From: Progne subis subis
Taxonomy: Eukaryota > Chordata > Aves > Passeriformes > Hirundinidae
Direction of reading: 5' to 3'
Assembly (NCBI GenBank): GCA_022316685.1
Contig: JAKJHU010000065.1
Location: 4,086,322-4,150,321, forward strand
Length of the DNA: 64,000 nucleotides
A model generated the notes under the pieces. It was not told the origin of the DNA, did no database searches, and worked only from the letters and a program-made list of their open reading frames with translations. The stretch's first letter is position 1. Each line of letters opens with the position of its first letter. A program made the translations under genes and the position numbers. Below, piece by piece: positions 61,405 through 64,000 of the stretch.

Positions 61405-62110
61405 GCAACCCTCTGGCGCCGCGGGCTCCCCGAATTGAGCTGTGCACACGTGTTGCTCATTAAACAGCCTTATCTCACAGATAACCACAGCAGCCCCTCC
61501 AAGAGCTGGGGATAAAAACGAGCTGTGCTGAATTAATGTGAAACCACTCACAAAGCTTTGTCTCCCGAATTGCAAACACAACGAGCGCCGGCCCGCCAAG
61601 AGAATTCTGCGGAGCACAATCAGCCCTCGGATCCATAAATTACAGCTGTCTGTTTCCAGTGGAAATAATTGTGGGCAAAACGCTTGTGTGTGCTGTTTTA
61701 CCCACCTGGATGGCGCCCAGGATTTAGCGAGACTCGATTCTACCGTTCAGTAGGAAAAAAATCAGAATTGCGGCAATTCAGAAGTCAAAGTATCCACGCG
61801 ACGCGTTGGCGATGCAAGAGCTTCGTCTGCTTGCAAACGCACACCTACCTGTGTTTACACAACTCCTCCTGCCAAAAACAAATAAAAATCCCTTTCCCCC
61901 TTTAATTCACCTATTCGCAATGCTCGTGGACTTCCCTGAGGATGGAGTCTACGAGAATGGCATTGAGGGGGGAAAATCGAGTTTGTGCAGGATATTTTTG
62001 TACAAAACACCGGCGGTGCTGTGGCTGGGACAGAATCATTTGCAGCACCTGAAGCCAAAGTCGTGGAACGTCATGATGGGCCGGAGGATTCTCAGTGAGA
62101 AATCCAGGAA
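61405..62110. promoter_or_regulatory. CpG-enriched domain
   Basis: About 35 CpG dinucleotides in roughly 700 bp, at about 48 percent GC. Dense knots occur at 'ggcgccgcggg' (near 61417), 'cgagcgccggcccgcc' (near 61583) and 'ccacgcgacgcgttggcg' (61795-61812). Observed/expected CpG is well above the rest of the window. Open frames on both strands (160 codons + at 61806-62288, 126 codons - at 61911-62291) show no domain. A distal promoter, first exon or enhancer is possible. Confidence 0.35.
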
Positions 62111-64000
62111 AACCACAAATCTGAAGAAGGACAGAATTATGGGCACCCTTTGGACACCAACAAGGCACAAACACATCCCTTCTGCTCGCCAGCACATGCA
62201 GCAGGCAAGACACTGGGACCGAGATAAAGAAATTGGGTTGGCTCTGTGTTTTATACAGTTTTGGGGGGAAAAAAAAGGGATTTTTTAACATCGCTTTACA
62301 TCACATTTAACATTACTATTGCTGTTAAAGATGACAGAAGCAGCTCTGACAATTTGATGAATGTATTGCTGCCCTTTCAAGCTGAAATTCAGATTAAATC
62401 TTCATCATTTGAAAGCCACTGGAAGCTCCACAGCCATCTCGACTACCAGAAGCTGTTTCCATATGTTTTACTTCTGTTAGCAGCAATAAAACTAATTTAA
62501 ACTAACATCAGGAGACTCATCAGATTCCACTCCACTGGAGAGGGTCAACCTGACATTTATGTAACAATCTATTGGAGGAAAATTTGGGGGGTTTTAAAAT
62601 TACTATCAAGTGATGATTTTGCACATTTTAAGGACTGGTGATAAAACCGTAGCAGAGTCATTACAGAATGATTAAATCCAGCCAGAAAAGGCCATTTTTA
62701 CATATAGACACTGAGTCATTTAGATGGCACAGCAACACATTCCAACTTGAAAATGACTTTTCCAAGTCTCTCTGTGTTTAATTGTACTTTGCAGGTTCTC
62801 AGAGAGGAGGCTGAGTCACACGGTTCAAGCAGATTTTCCCGGAGTAAAACAAAACAAGAAGTGCCTGAAACTCTGCTTCCTGCTGGACTTTCTCTGCTGC
62901 TGCATCCCTGCAGTTTGTCAGGGTTTGCTCCAGAGCCAGTCCTCCCACCGGCACGGAATGAGGCGGATATTCCACAGCTCTCTCCTGCTCTAATGTCAAT
63001 TAGACAATTACTTTTCCACTTAACCTAAGTGCACCTTTACAAGGGATCAGCTTTTCTGGGTGATCCTCAACAGACACAGCTCCACACATCCTCCATCTAC
63101 CACAGACTGGGAGAAAAAAACCCCCACACTTTTCTTTCGGTTCAGCTAAATAACTTAGCTGACATTTTCCTCAAAATTAGTACTTCAGCTGCCTTTTTTT
63201 AATTTCTTCTTGTTTATAAATTAACCTTCAGCCTTTTCACTCTTTCTGGGCCTATTTCATAGCTCTTTCTAGGACACCACATCTTTTTGGCAACACCCTT
63301 GGCACCTCTCAGTTCAGGAGCCAAGAAAACCTCTCCTTTTACACACTTTTGTTACAGCTTCCTTCATTTTGCACCGCTTTTTTCCCTTTAAAAGCACACA
63401 TCTAGGAAGGAACAACTGGAAAGAAACAAAAACCCCAAAGGTGTTGTTTTTGGGCAGGTTTCAGAGGTTTGCTCATCAGAGCTGCTCCCCGAACCCCTCT
63501 GCACCTCACACTGCACTCAAACCCTTCACTCTGGTGATTTTTAAACACCCAGGGCCTGTGCAGAGGGGAAAGGAACATCTGCTCCTAAACTTTGAGCCAA
63601 TCCCTGCAAACTTTGACAGGATATACCGCACACAGACATCTTCATCTCGGCTGTCACGTCACACCACTAAATATCAACATGCCTTGTAAAACAAATTGCA
63701 TTTTCTCCTGGAAACCTGTGAACAAAGACAGCTAATTAAAGCAGCCCGTCACGCTGACAGCTGCACATTGTACATGTGTATTGCACCTCAGAATGCAAAG
63801 TGTTCAAAGCAATCTCCCCGTTTTAATAGATTTAACAAACACCTCACCTTGGAAATTACCTGGCATGTGCCAGAGGGAAACCAAAGTGAGTTTATTACAG
63901 TGCAACTGTACTATAAGCAGAAAGAGTTTTAAGGGCTCGTATGACAGGATAATTCATGACTTTTTGTCACAATGAGGAAGCCAAATTAAAGAACTAAAGT
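62111..64000. other. Unique non-coding DNA, no gene seen
   Basis: AT-rich, with no recognised repeats. A pyrimidine-rich run ending in CAG occurs at 62794, but no convincing exon follows. Confidence 0.55.

Overview
This window looks like vertebrate nuclear DNA, most probably from a bird and likely a songbird. The main support is the interspersed repeat content. I count about twenty fragments of the avian CR1 (chicken repeat 1) LINE family in both orientations. Most are short 3' ends, with the usual promoter-distal 'gcccagagcagctg' / 'aaggtgtccctgcc' blocks and a 3' terminus ending in variants of 'cattctgtgattctg'. There are no Alu- or B1-like SINEs, no bacterial gene organisation, no operons, no ribosome binding sites, no CRISPR arrays and no recognisable viral genes.

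I see no convincing protein-coding gene. Every open frame above about 60 codons that I examined is low-complexity, lies on a CR1 copy or a tandem repeat, or has no recognisable domain. The window is best read as intergenic DNA or a long intron, and I cannot name the flanking gene.

Layout. At 1-10860, mostly unique DNA holds two adjacent reverse-strand CR1 fragments at 1268-1811. At 10863-11570 there is a 52-bp minisatellite with all six frames open. From 11571 to 26160, unique DNA carries CR1 fragments and a possible cryptic exon at 13212-13384. At 26165-26790 there is a 25-26-bp minisatellite that grades from diverged to homogenised. It is followed by a small element with three AP-1-type heptamers (26862-26965) and a CpG cluster. 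At 29025-29435 lies the most CpG-rich block of the window, followed by a 99-bp tandem duplication. The 30-61 kb portion is mainly unique sequence with scattered CR1 ends, a CpG cluster with a strong splice-donor match near 33819, and a tandem duplication near 43.8 kb. From 61405 to 62110 the sequence is again CpG-enriched.

Nothing here is a demonstrable new biological system. The most useful leads are the CpG-rich blocks (possible unannotated promoters or enhancers), the AP-1 cluster next to the minisatellite, and the two minisatellites themselves. All repeat and regulatory calls were made by eye, without an alignment or database search.
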